Positions 14,605 to 14,619 of a stretch of DNA of 14,619 bases are shown in pieces (position 1 is the first letter of the stretch; every line of letters starts with the position of its first letter). The notes below the pieces were generated by a model. That model made no database searches, was not told the DNA's origin, and was given only the letters and a program-made list of their open reading frames with translations. Origin of the DNA: Bdellovibrionaceae bacterium UBA2316 (GTDB lineage Bacteria; Bdellovibrionota; Bdellovibrionia; Bdellovibrionales; Bdellovibrionaceae); assembly GCA_002345205.1 (NCBI GenBank), contig DDVI01000015.1, forward strand, positions 1-14,619, in the 5' to 3' direction. The translations under genes and the position numbers were made by a program.

Positions 14605-14619
14605 TCACTCGGCGGGCAA
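14605..14619 (-). CDS. 3' end of the DGR variable target gene (rest outside window)
   Basis: The final 15 bases, read on the minus strand, encode Leu-Pro-Ala-Glu and a TGA stop. They are identical to the end of the template repeat (11981-11995). Past the stop, similarity continues for six more bases (GTGATT) after a one-base insertion relative to the TR. This is therefore the 3' edge of the variable repeat, the initiation-of-mutagenic-homing end, of a target gene transcribed in the same direction as the retroelement. Its family and N-terminal domains cannot be seen. The TR predicts a C-type-lectin/FGE-like C-terminal fold with variable residues at the Asn positions. Confidence 0.8.
   Translation of the reverse strand: MPAE

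Overview
The window comes from an AT-rich, flagellated, Gram-negative bacterium. Its MotB, its abundance of lipoproteins and sensor proteins, and its long Calx-beta/beta-propeller lipoprotein resemble what is seen in Bdellovibrio-like bacteria (Bdellovibrionota). That placement is an inference from protein style; no rRNA or other marker is present.

Left part (1-4830): the 3' end of motA and a complete motB (flagellar stator) run rightward and converge, with a 3-base gap, on a leftward three-gene cluster. In transcription order that cluster is a membrane-anchored SpoIIE/RsbU-type PP2C phosphatase, a TPR lipoprotein and a small outer-membrane beta-barrel-like protein, joined by overlapping start/stop codons. 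An 18-base gap separates the phosphatase start from a divergent FecR-domain membrane protein.

Middle (5007-11734): a tight rightward operon encodes a PAS/GAF-like/GGDEF diguanylate cyclase, a GHKL-type ATPase and a STAS-domain protein. The last two look like the anti-sigma kinase and antagonist of a partner-switching module, and the PP2C phosphatase on the other strand is the expected third member. A lipoprotein of about 1300 residues follows, with about six Calx-beta domains and a C-terminal PD40/TolB-like beta-propeller.

Right part (11755-14619): a diversity-generating retroelement (DGR) on the minus strand. In transcription order it has the last codons of the variable target gene at the window edge (...LPAE, stop), a perfect 8-bp hairpin 19 bases beyond that stop, a gene fusing an HTH domain to an S23/Avd-like four-helix domain, a canonical avd, a reverse transcriptase with YMDD and GIPIGNLTSQ motifs, and the adenine-rich template repeat (TR). 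The TR conceptually reads GGNWNNGGN...TNNNIGFRCALPAE. A structured RNA tail and a terminator-like hairpin close the element. RT, with Avd, is expected to copy the TR RNA with adenine-directed errors and replace the variable repeat (VR) of the target gene, of which only the 3' end is visible. The extra HTH/four-helix gene, the TR lying in frame with the RT stop codon, and a 5' tRNA-half-like sequence upstream are the least ordinary parts.
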